From: Flectobacillus longus
GTDB lineage: Bacteria > Bacteroidota > Bacteroidia > Cytophagales > Spirosomataceae
NCBI RefSeq assembly: GCF_030056705.1
Contig: NZ_JASHIC010000010.1
Location: 62,001-126,000, forward strand
Reading direction: 5' to 3'
DNA: 64,000 nt
This document shows positions 35,678-45,447 of this stretch, one piece after another. The translations under genes were made by a program, and so were the position numbers. Numbering within the stretch: the first letter of the stretch is position 1; every line of letters begins with the position of its first letter. The notes beneath the pieces are model-generated. The model did no database searches and was not told the origin of the DNA. It saw only the letters and a program-made list of their open reading frames with translations.

Positions 35678-37744
35678 ATGAGACTTGACCAAGAAACCAT
35701 AGAGCGAATCAAACAAACTGCTCAAGTAGCAGATGTAATAGGCGACTATGTGTCGTTGAAGAAGAAAGGGGCGAATTTATGGGCTTGTTGTCCTTTTCAT
35801 GGCGAAAAATCACCGTCTTTTTCGGTGTCTCCTGCCAAAGGTATTTATAAATGTTTTGGTTGTGGTAAAGCAGGTGACTCTGTGCGTTTTATTATGGATA
35901 TCGAAGGTTTGGGTTATGGCGAAGCCCTTCGACACCTTGCTAAGAAATATAATATTGCAATTCAAGAATCACCTCTAACAGATGAGCAGTTACAAGCACA
36001 GAATGCCCGTGAAAGTTTGTATATCGTCTTGAATTTTGCCAAAAATTATTATCAAAATAACTTATTTCAACACGATGAAGGGCAGTCGATAGGGTATCCT
36101 TATTTTAAGGAAAGAGGTTTTTCTGACAAAACCATCAAAGCGTTTGAGTTGGGATATAGTCTTGATATTTGGGATGCTTTTACTAAAGATGCACTCAAAA
36201 ATGGCTATAGCATTGATGTGCTGGAAAAAGCAGGCTTAACAATTCGTAAGCCAGAAGAAAACAAAATGTTTGACCGTTTTCGAAGTCGTGTTATTTTTCC
36301 TATTCACAATGTTTCTGGCAAAACTATTGCCTTTGGTGCTAGAATTCTTCGAGCTGATAAAAATCAGCCTAAATATTTGAATTCTCCCGAAACAGAGGTT
36401 TACCACAAATCCAATATTCTTTACGGAATCTATCAAGCCAAAAACGCTATCCGCTCAAAGGATGTTTGCTATTTGGTAGAAGGATATACCGATGTGATTT
36501 CGTTGTATCAAGCAGGTATTGAAAACGTAGTGGCATCGTCTGGTACATCGCTTACTTTGGAGCAAATACGTTTGATTGCAAGATTTACACAAAATATTAC
36601 GGTTCTCTACGATGGTGATCCTGCGGGTATCAAGGCATCTTTGAGGGGAATGGACATGATTTTGGAAGAAGGCTTGAATGTAAAATTAGTAGTTTTTCCA
36701 CAAGGAGAAGACCCCGATAGTTATGTTCAAAAGATTGGTTCTGACGCATTTGTACAATATATATCAGACCATGCGTCTGATTTTGTTACTTTTAAAGCCG
36801 AACTATTCCTGAAAGAAGCTGGTAATGATCCTTTTAAGCGTGCCGAATTGATTAAGGATATGGTAGGAAGTATTTCTAGAATTCCAGATTCGATAAAACG
36901 CTCGGTATTTTTTCAAAAAACGGCAAGCTTAATGCAAATCGATGAAGGATTATTAATTACAGAAAGCAATAAGTTAACACTTGAAAAGGTTAAGCAAAAA
37001 GAAAAAGACGCCCAAAGAGATAACAATCGCCAAAGACTCCAGAACGATTTACCTTCGGGTATAACTTTGTCAACTTCTACACAAAGCCCATCTACTTTTG
37101 ATGATGGTATGATGAGCTTTTCGGAGGAGGATAGTTTTGGCTATGAAGAGTTTGGAGGAGCACCTGTTACGGTGTTGCCAACGCCTGAACCTACTCCTTT
37201 ATCTTCGATAGTGTATGCCACAACTTTACATGAACAAGAGTGTATTCGTTTATTGATAAATCATGGTACACGAGAAGTGGATCCAGCGGTAGCACCAGGG
37301 ATTACGCTTATGCAATATGTATTAGGCGAAATAGATGGTTTACAATTTAATACACCTATTTATCAGGAGATGTTGATGCTTTGTCGTCAAAAATTCTTAG
37401 AAGGCACAGTGGCAGATACTCAATATTTTTTATCACATCCAATCGCAGAAATACAATCCGAATCAATTAACCTAGTGGCTGAAAAACACTCAGTGTCAGA
37501 AGCATGGCTAAGTAAACACGAAATATTTGTACCAACTGAAGTGGATAAATTGGCAGATATGGCTTACACGAATATTTTGCGGTTACAAAAGGCTCATAAT
37601 GAGGACTTAGAGGATTCATATATGAAAAGATTAAAAGAGTCGAAAGATTTTGAAGAACAGCTTCTGATATTGGGTAAGCTTAAGGAAATTAAAGATAGAC
37701 TGATTGTAATTGCTAAAGAATTAGGAACAGTCGTTGTTCGATAA
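35678..37744 (+). CDS. dnaG: DNA primase
   Basis: 688 residues. The N-terminal CHC2 zinc-binding domain (CPFHGEKSPSF ... YKCFGCGKAGDS, residues ~37-65), the TOPRIM core with YLVEGYTDVISLYQAG and LYDGDPAGIKAS, and a long C-terminal DnaB-interaction region are in order. It makes RNA primers for replication. Length is slightly above the common 600-650 because of a low-complexity linker around residues 440-510. It seems to start its own transcript, with a sixA-like gene after it. Confidence 0.97.
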   Translation: MRLDQETIERIKQTAQVADVIGDYVSLKKKGANLWACCPFHGEKSPSFSVSPAKGIYKCFGCGKAGDSVRFIMDIEGLGYGEALRHLAKKYNIAIQESPLTDEQLQAQNARESLYIVLNFAKNYYQNNLFQHDEGQSIGYPYFKERGFSDKTIKAFELGYSLDIWDAFTKDALKNGYSIDVLEKAGLTIRKPEENKMFDRFRSRVIFPIHNVSGKTIAFGARILRADKNQPKYLNSPETEVYHKSNILYGIYQAKNAIRSKDVCYLVEGYTDVISLYQAGIENVVASSGTSLTLEQIRLIARFTQNITVLYDGDPAGIKASLRGMDMILEEGLNVKLVVFPQGEDPDSYVQKIGSDAFVQYISDHASDFVTFKAELFLKEAGNDPFKRAELIKDMVGSISRIPDSIKRSVFFQKTASLMQIDEGLLITESNKLTLEKVKQKEKDAQRDNNRQRLQNDLPSGITLSTSTQSPSTFDDGMMSFSEEDSFGYEEFGGAPVTVLPTPEPTPLSSIVYATTLHEQECIRLLINHGTREVDPAVAPGITLMQYVLGEIDGLQFNTPIYQEMLMLCRQKFLEGTVADTQYFLSHPIAEIQSESINLVAEKHSVSEAWLSKHEIFVPTEVDKLADMAYTNILRLQKAHNEDLEDSYMKRLKESKDFEEQLLILGKLKEIKDRLIVIAKELGTVVVR

Positions 37745-37808
37745 AAGAAGATATACTAATACTATTATTAAATAACCATTACCAACAATTTTAAACCGCT
37801 ATCGGTCT

Positions 37809-38309
37809 ATGAAAAAAACATTATTTCTGGTACGTCATGCACAAGCGTCGAGTTCGGTAAGCCCAGATATATTTCGTCCACTCACACCAAGTGGAATGAT
37901 TGATGCTGCACGTATGAGCAGACATTTGGCCGATAAATTGGCTGGAATAGAATTACTACTTACCTCTAATTCAGAACGCACGCGTATGACCACACAAGTG
38001 TTTTGTGAGCAATTGAAGCTAGATGAAGGAATGATTCAAGAGGAAGCTTCTTTGTACGAAAGTACACCAAAATATTATCTCGATGCAGTGAATGCAATAC
38101 CAGAAAATATTACAGTAGCAATGCTAGTAGGGCATAATCCAAGTATTAGTTATTTTGCCGAATATCTTACACATGAAGATATTGGATCAATGCCAACCTG
38201 TGCAGTAGTAGGAATGACTTTTGAGAATTTAACGTGGGCAGAGGTATCCAAAAAAACAGGGCACATGTTTATATATGATTCACCTGATTCGATTATTAGT
38301 ATAACCTAA
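37809..38309 (+). CDS. SixA-like histidine phosphatase
   Basis: 166 residues, histidine-phosphatase superfamily with the catalytic RHA motif (LFLVRHAQASSS) rather than RHG, the second site LTSNSERTRMT and VGHNPSI with the other His. SixA in E. coli removes phosphate from histidine phosphotransfer proteins; the substrate here is unknown. It lies 64 bp after dnaG. Confidence 0.85.
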   Translation: MKKTLFLVRHAQASSSVSPDIFRPLTPSGMIDAARMSRHLADKLAGIELLLTSNSERTRMTTQVFCEQLKLDEGMIQEEASLYESTPKYYLDAVNAIPENITVAMLVGHNPSISYFAEYLTHEDIGSMPTCAVVGMTFENLTWAEVSKKTGHMFIYDSPDSIISIT

Positions 38310-38372
38310 AACTTTGATAGAAGAGAAGGGGTTTTCTTTATATCAATTCAATTTATAAAACCGAGTGATACG

Positions 38373-38558
38373 ATGAATAAGAATCAAAAAATCCTTCGTT
38401 GGGTATTTGTTATTTTTACAACTATTGTAGTAATTCTGGCTATTGATATGGCCCGAAATACTACAGCACCATGGAATAAAAAGAAACAGTTAGTAAGGGC
38501 TTGGGAGGGAGATTCTACCAATACTGTAGAATTATCCGATACAACAAAAACGAAATAG
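38373..38558 (+). CDS. Small single-helix membrane protein
   Basis: 61 residues: basic start, one helix (WVFVIFTTIVVILAIDMA, residues ~10-27) and a polar C-terminal part rich in Thr/Lys. It lies 63 bp after the sixA-like gene and directly before a perfect 36-nt palindromic terminator. No family recognised; codon use and position support a real gene. Confidence 0.6.
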   Translation: MNKNQKILRWVFVIFTTIVVILAIDMARNTTAPWNKKKQLVRAWEGDSTNTVELSDTTKTK

Positions 38559-38566
38559 TTTTCCAT

Positions 38567-38602
38567 AAAAAAGGCTAAATCTCATGAGATTTAGCCTTTT
38601 TT
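38567..38602. terminator. Perfect 36-nt palindromic terminator
   Basis: An uninterrupted palindrome of two 18-nt halves with A6 and T6 ends, between the small membrane protein and the convergent tig gene. Confidence 0.92.
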
Positions 38603-38620
38603 ATTATTTACAAGTCTTAT

Positions 38621-39955
38621 CTATGCACCAGCGATAGTTTTGAATTCTTCAACATCGATAGCTTTTTTCTCAACTTTCACTTTTTCAACAATTACAGCAG
38701 CTACTTTGTCTGCATATACTTGGTTGAACATATTCATAAAGTTGTCTTTCTTAGACTTATCTGTCAAGTAGCCATTAGCAATACGCTCAATCATTTCTTC
38801 CATTTGAGCATCGCCAGGACCGTACATACCGAATTGACCACGAACCATGTCTTTAGTCTTTTCAACTACTTCAGGATAGTCTACTTTTACTTCAAATTTA
38901 TCAGCGATTTCGTTTTTGATAAAGTTCCAACGAACGTCACGTTTCACTGCTTCGAAATCTGCTTCGATTTGTTCCATTGTAAATTTACCTTCGTTTACTT
39001 TTACCAACCACTCTTTCAAGAATTCTTCAGGAAGCTCGATAGAGATATTTTCAAGAAGCGCCTTTTCAGCATCGATTCTCAACAAATAGTCAGATTCGCG
39101 AACGTAGTTAGATTCGATGATTGAAAGAATTTCTTTTCTAAATTCTTCTTCTGAAGATACTTTACCAGCACCTAGTACTTTATCGAACAATTCTTGATTC
39201 AATTCAGTCACACCTTGACGAGTAATGTCTTCGATTGTGAAAGAAACTTCACCAGTCAAAGCTGCAACATCGTCACCTTTTTTATTAGTTGCTAAACCTT
39301 TTGATTTTTCGTCAACAAATACGCTGTCGATATCAAATGTCAATGTCGCTCCTTTTTCTGCACCTACAAAAGTAGCCTTAGCTTCGTCTTTGATAGATTT
39401 TGTTGGAATTGCTGATTTTTCAGACCATTCACCTTGAGAGAAAGTACCAAAAATCATATCGCCATCTTCTACTGAATCAGCATGGATTTGCTCAGCAAAT
39501 TGCTTTTTCAAGTTATCGATAGTTTCTTCAATTTCTTTTTCAGTAGCTTGAATTTCGTAAGAAGTAACAGCTGGAATAGCGTCGAAATCTACAGTGAAAT
39601 CACCAGCCAAACCCAACTCATAAGAGAATGTAAATTCTTTTTGAGTATTCCAGTCGATAGACTCTTGGTCTTCAACTACTGGCATTGGATCGCCAACAAT
39701 ATTCAATTTGCTTTCTTTGATATATTCTTGAACAGAACTACCCAACAAGTTGTTGATTTCTTCTAGTAAAACAGATTTACCGAACATTTTTTGTACAACA
39801 GTCATTGGTACAGTTCCAGGACGGAAACCTTTGATGTTAGCACGTTTGCGGTAATCTTTAAGTGTTTTCTCAACTTGTGATTTGTAATCCTCCTCAACCA
39901 ATGCTACGATAAGCTTGGCGTTTACGTTGCTACTTTTTTCGAGCGTAATGTTCAT
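38621..39955 (-). CDS. tig: Trigger factor
   Basis: 444 residues: N-terminal ribosome-binding domain with the signature RKRANIKGFRPGTVPMTVVQ (here about residues 35-54), a middle region with an FKBP-like domain that is weakly conserved, and a long helical C-terminal chaperone domain. Binds nascent chains at the ribosome exit. The ATG at 39955 starts the conserved MNITLEKSSNVNAKL; an in-frame upstream TTG at 39979 is unlikely. Bacteroidota trigger factors often have a degenerate FKBP domain, so prolyl isomerase activity is uncertain. Confidence 0.93.
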   Translation of the reverse strand: MNITLEKSSNVNAKLIVALVEEDYKSQVEKTLKDYRKRANIKGFRPGTVPMTVVQKMFGKSVLLEEINNLLGSSVQEYIKESKLNIVGDPMPVVEDQESIDWNTQKEFTFSYELGLAGDFTVDFDAIPAVTSYEIQATEKEIEETIDNLKKQFAEQIHADSVEDGDMIFGTFSQGEWSEKSAIPTKSIKDEAKATFVGAEKGATLTFDIDSVFVDEKSKGLATNKKGDDVAALTGEVSFTIEDITRQGVTELNQELFDKVLGAGKVSSEEEFRKEILSIIESNYVRESDYLLRIDAEKALLENISIELPEEFLKEWLVKVNEGKFTMEQIEADFEAVKRDVRWNFIKNEIADKFEVKVDYPEVVEKTKDMVRGQFGMYGPGDAQMEEMIERIANGYLTDKSKKDNFMNMFNQVYADKVAAVIVEKVKVEKKAIDVEEFKTIAGA

Positions 39956-40227
39956 TTTCTTGAGATTTCTGATTTGCAATTAAGGATTGCGGCTTGATAC
40001 TTGAAGGTGGATAATTGTTGAAATCAAAAATTTACGTTTAAGTAATGCGAGAATGAGTCATCTCTTGAATGGAGGATATAGAAATGGATAGGCGCTTTAT
40101 TTGAAGGCTGTCCTAAACGTTTCTACATTTTCGTTTACTTAAATGTGTAAATCTGATATCCGCAACCCGTGTATCCACAATCAAAAAAGCCCTCAAAACC
40201 TTGTCGGTTGAGAGGGCTTTGAGATAG

Positions 40228-40309
40228 TACGGGCGGAGGGACTCGAACCCCCATGCCTCGCGGCGCCAGATCCTAAGTCTGGTATGTCTACCAATTCCAC
40301 CACGCCCGC
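40228..40309 (-). tRNA. tRNA-Leu (anticodon UAG)
   Basis: The reverse complement starts GCGGGCGTGGTGGAATTGG and folds as a cloverleaf: acceptor stem closing on CGCCCGT, anticodon stem CCAGA/TCTGG with loop CTTAGGA (anticodon TAG), a class II variable arm (CGCCGCGAGGCATG) and T loop TTCGAGT. The long variable arm fits leucine. No CCA is encoded. Confidence 0.95.
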
Positions 40310-40524
40310 TTGCGTTTTGGAGTTGCAAAATTAGTGAAGAGATTCGTCATTCCAAACTTTTTACGAAAAAAAATGAAAATATTTTTTCTGTTTTTTGCTG
40401 TTCGTGTCGCAACTAATTGTTTTTCAGTTGATTGTTTTGAAATATATTTTTAAAAAAATAAATTAAAAATTTACTGCTGATTCCTTCATAAGGGTTCAAT
40501 GTTCAATCTACACTACTTTGTCCA

Positions 40525-41607
40525 CTACTTGGGCCATTGTCCATTCATGATCTCTTTACCTGAAATCTTTTTGGGGTCTAAAACCACATGTTTGACTGTT
40601 TTGCGTTTCCAAGTATAAATGATATGTACCATGCCATCGGTCGATTGAATGACGGCAGGATATGAAAATTCCCCAGGTTCAGTTTCTAATTCAGTGACCG
40701 CAGACCATTTTTTGCCATCAGAAGAAATGGCAACATTGATAGGAGAGCGAGGTCCTCCCCATTTGCCTTCATATCTAATCGTATGATTATATACCAAAAG
40801 ATGTCTGCCATCTTTGAGCGTTACAGCATCCGTTCCTGAATTGGGATTAGGAAGGCTTGTTTTTTGAACTTCGCTCCAAGTCATACCATTGTCGTTTGAA
40901 TAGGCTTCCAATACCGCATCGTTTTGACTACGACATAGTAGCTGAAGTTTGCCTTTAGGGTGAAACAGTACACTTGGCTGGATGGCCATAATATTTTTGC
41001 CATCGTTTAAAAATGCCGTTTTCTGCCATGTTTTTCCTAAATCTTTACTATATTCAAAGTACAATTTCCAGCCATCTAGTTCGGTACTAGTTGGACACAA
41101 AATAGTTTTGTTATTTAACCAAACGGGTTTGTTCTTGATAGGACCTAAAATTCCATCAGGAAGCTTTTCGGGTTCAGACCAAGTTCTGCCCTCATCTTTT
41201 GAACGTCTAATCATTCCCCACCAATGAACAGGGTCGGGGCCTACTTTGTAAAATAATAATAAATCACCTTGAGGTACTTGGAACAATACCGGGTTCCAAC
41301 AAGGGTAGCGTACATTCGAAGATTGAATGCCATTGGCTAGTTCGATGGGCTTCGACCATATTCCGTGGCTATATCTACTGGCATAAATAGAAACATCTGG
41401 ATTTTTTTCGTGTGTACCAGCAAACCACGTAACCAAGAAACCATCCTTAGTTTGTACAATACTTGAAGCATGACATTCGGGAAATTCAGTTGTTGGAAAA
41501 ATGAATTCTGAATTGATAATGCCTTCAGGAGACGTTTGTGCTTGACCGTTGTAAAAAAATAGAAGTATGAAAATGCTTTTACTGAGCAATCTAAATAGAG
41601 ATTTCAT
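40525..41607 (-). CDS. Sialidase-family (BNR/Asp-box) exported protein
   Basis: 360 residues with a signal peptide (residues ~1-23, ending GQAQ). A six-bladed beta-propeller is suggested by Asp boxes SKDEGRTWSEP, SKDLGKTWQK and SNDNGMTWSEV, by the start ECHASSIVQTKDGFLVTWFA and by the C-terminal GEFSYPAVIQSTDG. Family members are exo-sialidases or other glycan-acting propellers; I do not see enough to assign sialic acid as substrate. It stands alone, divergent from the next gene. Confidence 0.8.
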   Translation of the reverse strand: MKSLFRLLSKSIFILLFFYNGQAQTSPEGIINSEFIFPTTEFPECHASSIVQTKDGFLVTWFAGTHEKNPDVSIYASRYSHGIWSKPIELANGIQSSNVRYPCWNPVLFQVPQGDLLLFYKVGPDPVHWWGMIRRSKDEGRTWSEPEKLPDGILGPIKNKPVWLNNKTILCPTSTELDGWKLYFEYSKDLGKTWQKTAFLNDGKNIMAIQPSVLFHPKGKLQLLCRSQNDAVLEAYSNDNGMTWSEVQKTSLPNPNSGTDAVTLKDGRHLLVYNHTIRYEGKWGGPRSPINVAISSDGKKWSAVTELETEPGEFSYPAVIQSTDGMVHIIYTWKRKTVKHVVLDPKKISGKEIMNGQWPK

Positions 41608-41772
41608 AGATATAATACAGTTTGTTAGAGATGTGGTATTGAAGTTACAGAATTCTTGGAGAACTCATATCGAAGAAGCCTAATAATAACTTAGCCTAAC
41701 AAGTTTGAGAAATAATGAGCTATTTTGACTGTCTTTTTTGCCTAAAATTGAAATTGATAAACTTTTAAAAAT

Positions 41773-42315
41773 ATGGAAGTAAGTGCTAATTGGGTATTTA
41801 TTCTAATCATCATACCCATATCTGGGATTTTAGTAGGTGCTTGGGATCTTACCAAAAAGAAAATCTACATCTGGCTTTTGGTCATGCTTTGGGGTGTTGT
41901 GGGAATTATATATTTGTTTAGTAGGCGTAGTTTTTTGCAAGAAGAAAAACTTGTGAATTTTCCTATTGAGAAAAAGCACTATTATGGCTCGTATGTCATT
42001 GCTAGAGAGTTTTTTTCGGGCGATCAAGTAGACTGGCAATACGACCACTTTAGATTTGAGATAAAAGATAATGACTCTATTTATTTTCACCAGACAAACG
42101 GAGCTACAGTCAATAAAACGTATCGTGGAAAAATTTCAACTATCAAGCTAGATACTAATGAAAATTTGGTATTACAGATGGATGCCCAAACACACCATAT
42201 TCTCAAAACAAATCCTAGGTTGTATTTGAAAGACAATGAGTTGTTTTTGGTCTTTAAATCAAAGAAATATCATAATGTCTATTTCAAAAAAGGCGAATGG
42301 AAAGAGATAGAGTAG
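41773..42315 (+). CDS. Two-helix membrane hypothetical protein
   Basis: 180 residues: two membrane helices (VFILIIIPISGILVGAW and WLLVMLWGVVGIIYLFS) and a soluble C-terminal domain with beta-strand pattern (for example HFRFEIKDNDSIYF). No family recognised. It converges with an SDR gene across an inverted repeat. Confidence 0.65.
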   Translation: MEVSANWVFILIIIPISGILVGAWDLTKKKIYIWLLVMLWGVVGIIYLFSRRSFLQEEKLVNFPIEKKHYYGSYVIAREFFSGDQVDWQYDHFRFEIKDNDSIYFHQTNGATVNKTYRGKISTIKLDTNENLVLQMDAQTHHILKTNPRLYLKDNELFLVFKSKKYHNVYFKKGEWKEIE

Positions 42316-42360
42316 ATTTATTGAGTGAGTTAGTAAATTGTGAATTAGTAGTGAGCTGGG

Positions 42361-42410
42361 GATTTGTCAATTTCAGAAATCCGATATCAGAAATCCGAAA
42401 TTGACAAATC
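42361..42410. terminator. Bidirectional hairpin of 'GATTTCxGA' words
   Basis: GATTTGTCAATTTC (42361-42374) and its exact complement (42397-42410) enclose a 22-nt loop built of CAGAAATCCGA direct repeats. It lies between convergent genes and is followed by TTTT on the plus strand. Confidence 0.7.
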
Positions 42411-42440
42411 TTTTCTCGTACTATCAATTCTCCGTTCGAG

Positions 42441-43208
42441 TTATATTGTCGTTCCTCCGTCGGCTTCGTAGATACCACCTGTGCAGTAGCCAGAGGCGTC
42501 AGAAGCGAGAAATAAGGCTAAACCAGCTATTTCATTTACTGTTCCCATACGTGCAATAGGTAAGCGTTTGACGAAATGATTAAGTACTTGTTCATTTTGC
42601 CAAAGAGCCTCCGAAAACTTAGTTTTGATAAGCCCAGGGCAGATGGAGTTAACTCTAATGCCATCGCTTCCCCATTCCTTAGCAGTTACCTTCGTGAGCA
42701 TATTCAATGCCGCTTTCGATACCGAATAAATACCTAAACCTGGGTCGGGTGTGAGACCTGCAATAGAACTAATATTGATGATAGAACCTCCTCCACGTTG
42801 TTTCATGATGGGATGTACTAATTTGCTGATTTCAAAAGGTGCTTTTACATTGATGTTCATAATTTTGTCGAATGCCCATTCTTCACAGCCTAATACAGGT
42901 CCATATACAGGATTGGTGGCTGCGTTGTTGACAAGAATGTCGATACCGCCCAACTCATCAACTACTTTTTGAATAAGTGCTTTACAGCTTGGGATATCGC
43001 CAGCATTGGCTGCTATGCCTATACAAAAGCCACCTTCGGCACGAATACTTTCGGCAACTTTATCTAGTTCTTCTTGTTTTCTGGAATTAATGACGACTTT
43101 GGCACCACAAGCAGCAAAATGGCGTGCAATCGCTTCTCCGATTCCTTTGCTGGCACCTGTAATAAGGGCTACTTTGTTTTCAAGACTAAAAATTTGATTG
43201 GCATTCAT
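42441..43208 (-). CDS. Short-chain dehydrogenase/reductase
   Basis: 255 residues, classical SDR: TGASKGIG (cofactor loop), NNAATNPVYG, catalytic Ser in SIINISSIAG and Tyr-x3-Lys in YSVSKAA, with ICPGLIKTKFS after it. NADPH preference is suggested by Arg/Lys after the second strand (NSRKQEE). Similar proteins act on sugars, alcohols or fatty acyl groups; the substrate is not clear from context. It ends in a DGGTTI tail. Confidence 0.9.
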   Translation of the reverse strand: MNANQIFSLENKVALITGASKGIGEAIARHFAACGAKVVINSRKQEELDKVAESIRAEGGFCIGIAANAGDIPSCKALIQKVVDELGGIDILVNNAATNPVYGPVLGCEEWAFDKIMNINVKAPFEISKLVHPIMKQRGGGSIINISSIAGLTPDPGLGIYSVSKAALNMLTKVTAKEWGSDGIRVNSICPGLIKTKFSEALWQNEQVLNHFVKRLPIARMGTVNEIAGLALFLASDASGYCTGGIYEADGGTTI

Positions 43209-43390
43209 TTTTTCAATAGTTAAGATTGTTTTAGCGTAATTTATTATGCTTGCATAATAAATTTAAAAGGATTTTTTCAAAAACCCAAAATAGGGGCAGT
43301 TTCTATATGTTGTTTCAATTCACTTTCAAATGTCTTATCTTGCAGAAGGTTTATCCGTAATTGATTACAGACTATTTCTAAAAGTAAATT

Positions 43391-43525
43391 ATGAAACCAG
43401 AAACTAAAAAAGATAAAACGTTACCGCCATTTGTTTCTTCTTGGAGGCAATTGTATTGGATTGTTGTCGGCAACCTCGTACTGATGATATGTTTATTCCA
43501 ACTATTCAGCGAATATTTTCGATAG
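43391..43525 (+). CDS. 44-residue membrane protein upstream of the sodium:solute symporter
   Basis: ATG at 43391 to TAG at 43523-43525. The product has a charged start (MKPETKKDKTLPP), a Trp/Tyr-rich stretch (SWRQLYWIVVGNLVLM) and a single helix ending SEYFR. It is 89 bp before the symporter, same strand. Small one-helix proteins are known partners of some SSS-family transporters, so this may be a small subunit. That is inference from size, helix and position. Confidence 0.6.
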   Translation: MKPETKKDKTLPPFVSSWRQLYWIVVGNLVLMICLFQLFSEYFR

Positions 43526-43614
43526 ACTAAAATACCACTAGTAAAAGCTTGGTTATAGTTTATGAATTTTGTGTTTCTAAATCGCAAGCTTTGATTTTAT
43601 AACTGATTAAATAG

Positions 43615-45303
43615 ATGAAGAATATTGACTGGTTGGTCTTGGTAGTTACCCTTGGAGGCATTGTAGGATTTGGTATGTGGAAGGGACGTGCTTCCAGACA
43701 AAATATTGAAGGATTCTTATTGGCAGACAGACAATTGCCATGGTATCATGTTACGTTATCGGTAATGGCTACGCAAGCGAGTGCTATTACGTTTTTGTCG
43801 GCCCCTGGACAGGCATATACTGATGGTATGCGCTTTGTACAATTTTATTTTGGCTTGCCTTTGGCAATGATTGTGCTGTCGGTGACTTTTATTCCGATGT
43901 TTAAAAAACTCAATGTTTACACCGCTTATGAGTTTTTGGAAGGTCGTTTTGATTTAAAAACACGGGTACTGACTTCTTTCCTATTTTTGATTCCTAGGGC
44001 ACTTTCTACGGGTGTGACTATTGCAGCTCCTTCTATTATCTTATCGACCATTCTGGGTTGGGATTTGTACTGGACCAATATCATGACGGGTTTGCTTGTA
44101 ACACTTTATTGTATGTATGGTGGCTCAAAAACCATTTCATATACCCAAATGCAACAAATGTTTGTGGTATTGATAGGGATGTTTTTGGCGGGATACATGG
44201 TCGTACACCTTTTACCTTCTGAAATAGGTTTTGTAGATACGCTAAAAGTCGCAGGTAAAATGGGAAAACTCAATGCCATCGACTGGAAATTTGATTTGAA
44301 TAATCGCTACAATGTTTGGTCTGGCTTGATTGGTGGTTTCTTTTTGCAGTTATCTTATTTTGGTACAGACCAATCGCAAGTAGGGCGATACCTATCTGGA
44401 GAATCTGTAGGTGAAAGCCGTATTGGTTTACTCATGAACGGTATGCTTAAAATACCGATGCAGTTTTTGATTTTATTGGTTGGAGCCTTGGTTTTTGTTT
44501 TTTATCAGTTCAATCAACCACCACTATTTTTCAATCAAACAGGTTTAGATAAAATTGCCAATACGCAAGAATACCGACAAATAGAAGCCAAACATACACA
44601 GGTTTTTCAAGAAAAAAAGGTAGCAGTAGCTCAAATGTTCGATGCCCTCAAAAGTGGCAATGAACAACAAATCGAGCAAACAAAAGTCAAGGTGACTGAG
44701 GCCGATAAGGCAAGCGGTGAATTAAGAACAGAAGTAAAAGATTTATTGAAAAAGACTAGCCCCGAAACAGATACCAACGATACCAATTACATATTCCTAT
44801 CATTTGTAACAAAATACCTTCCTGTTGGGATGGTGGGGCTATTGATTGCTGTGATTTTATTGGCCTCTATGGGCTCTATGGCATCGGCATTTGGTTCGCT
44901 TACCTCTTGTACTATTATTGATATTTATAAAAGATTGCTACATCCTGAAGATACCGATCAACATTATTTGACCGTATCACGCTGGGTCACGCTTGGTTGG
45001 GGAATTTTTTGTATTATCGTGGCGCAATTTACCGCTAATATCGGAAGCTTGATAGAGGCAGTAAATATCTTAGGGTCTTGGTTTTACGGAACTATTCTTG
45101 GAGTATTTTTAGTGGCTTTTTATTTCAGAAACATCCAAGGAAACGCTGTGTTTTGGGCCGCAATTTTAGCAGAAATTATCGTGATTTATACATGGTGGAT
45201 AGACCTAACGGCATTTTTATGGTTAAATCTTATCGGCTGTGTATTAGTGATTGTTTTTGCGTATTTGATTCATTTACTAACACCTAAAAAGATTATAGGT
45301 TAA
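43615..45303 (+). CDS. Sodium:solute symporter (SSS family)
   Basis: 562 residues with about 13 membrane helices and the SSS pattern: the start WKGRASRQNIEGFLLADRQL, the sodium-site-like stretch ATQASAITFLSAPG and LLASMGSMASAFGSLTSCT. A soluble, Lys/Glu/Gln-rich insertion of ~90 residues (about 305-395) interrupts the helices between ILLVGALVFVFYQF and NYIFLSFVTKYLP. Substrate unknown (sugars, sialic acid or organic acids are possible in this family). A small companion ORF precedes it and a mutarotase-like gene follows. Confidence 0.88.
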   Translation: MKNIDWLVLVVTLGGIVGFGMWKGRASRQNIEGFLLADRQLPWYHVTLSVMATQASAITFLSAPGQAYTDGMRFVQFYFGLPLAMIVLSVTFIPMFKKLNVYTAYEFLEGRFDLKTRVLTSFLFLIPRALSTGVTIAAPSIILSTILGWDLYWTNIMTGLLVTLYCMYGGSKTISYTQMQQMFVVLIGMFLAGYMVVHLLPSEIGFVDTLKVAGKMGKLNAIDWKFDLNNRYNVWSGLIGGFFLQLSYFGTDQSQVGRYLSGESVGESRIGLLMNGMLKIPMQFLILLVGALVFVFYQFNQPPLFFNQTGLDKIANTQEYRQIEAKHTQVFQEKKVAVAQMFDALKSGNEQQIEQTKVKVTEADKASGELRTEVKDLLKKTSPETDTNDTNYIFLSFVTKYLPVGMVGLLIAVILLASMGSMASAFGSLTSCTIIDIYKRLLHPEDTDQHYLTVSRWVTLGWGIFCIIVAQFTANIGSLIEAVNILGSWFYGTILGVFLVAFYFRNIQGNAVFWAAILAEIIVIYTWWIDLTAFLWLNLIGCVLVIVFAYLIHLLTPKKIIG

Positions 45304-45447
45304 TGGTTATTTGTTAGATAGTTAGCTTATTGGGTAGCTACCGCTGACCATTCCCTAATTCTATAAAGATTGATATGTTTTGTAAGTATCTTTACAGCTT
45401 AATTTTGTGTTCTCTTAAAACAAACAACAAACCATTACCTCTGTCTC

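Noticed and set aside
40113-40328. ORF over the tRNA
   Set aside because: It lies on the same strand as tRNA-Leu and is an artefact of the GC-richer tRNA.
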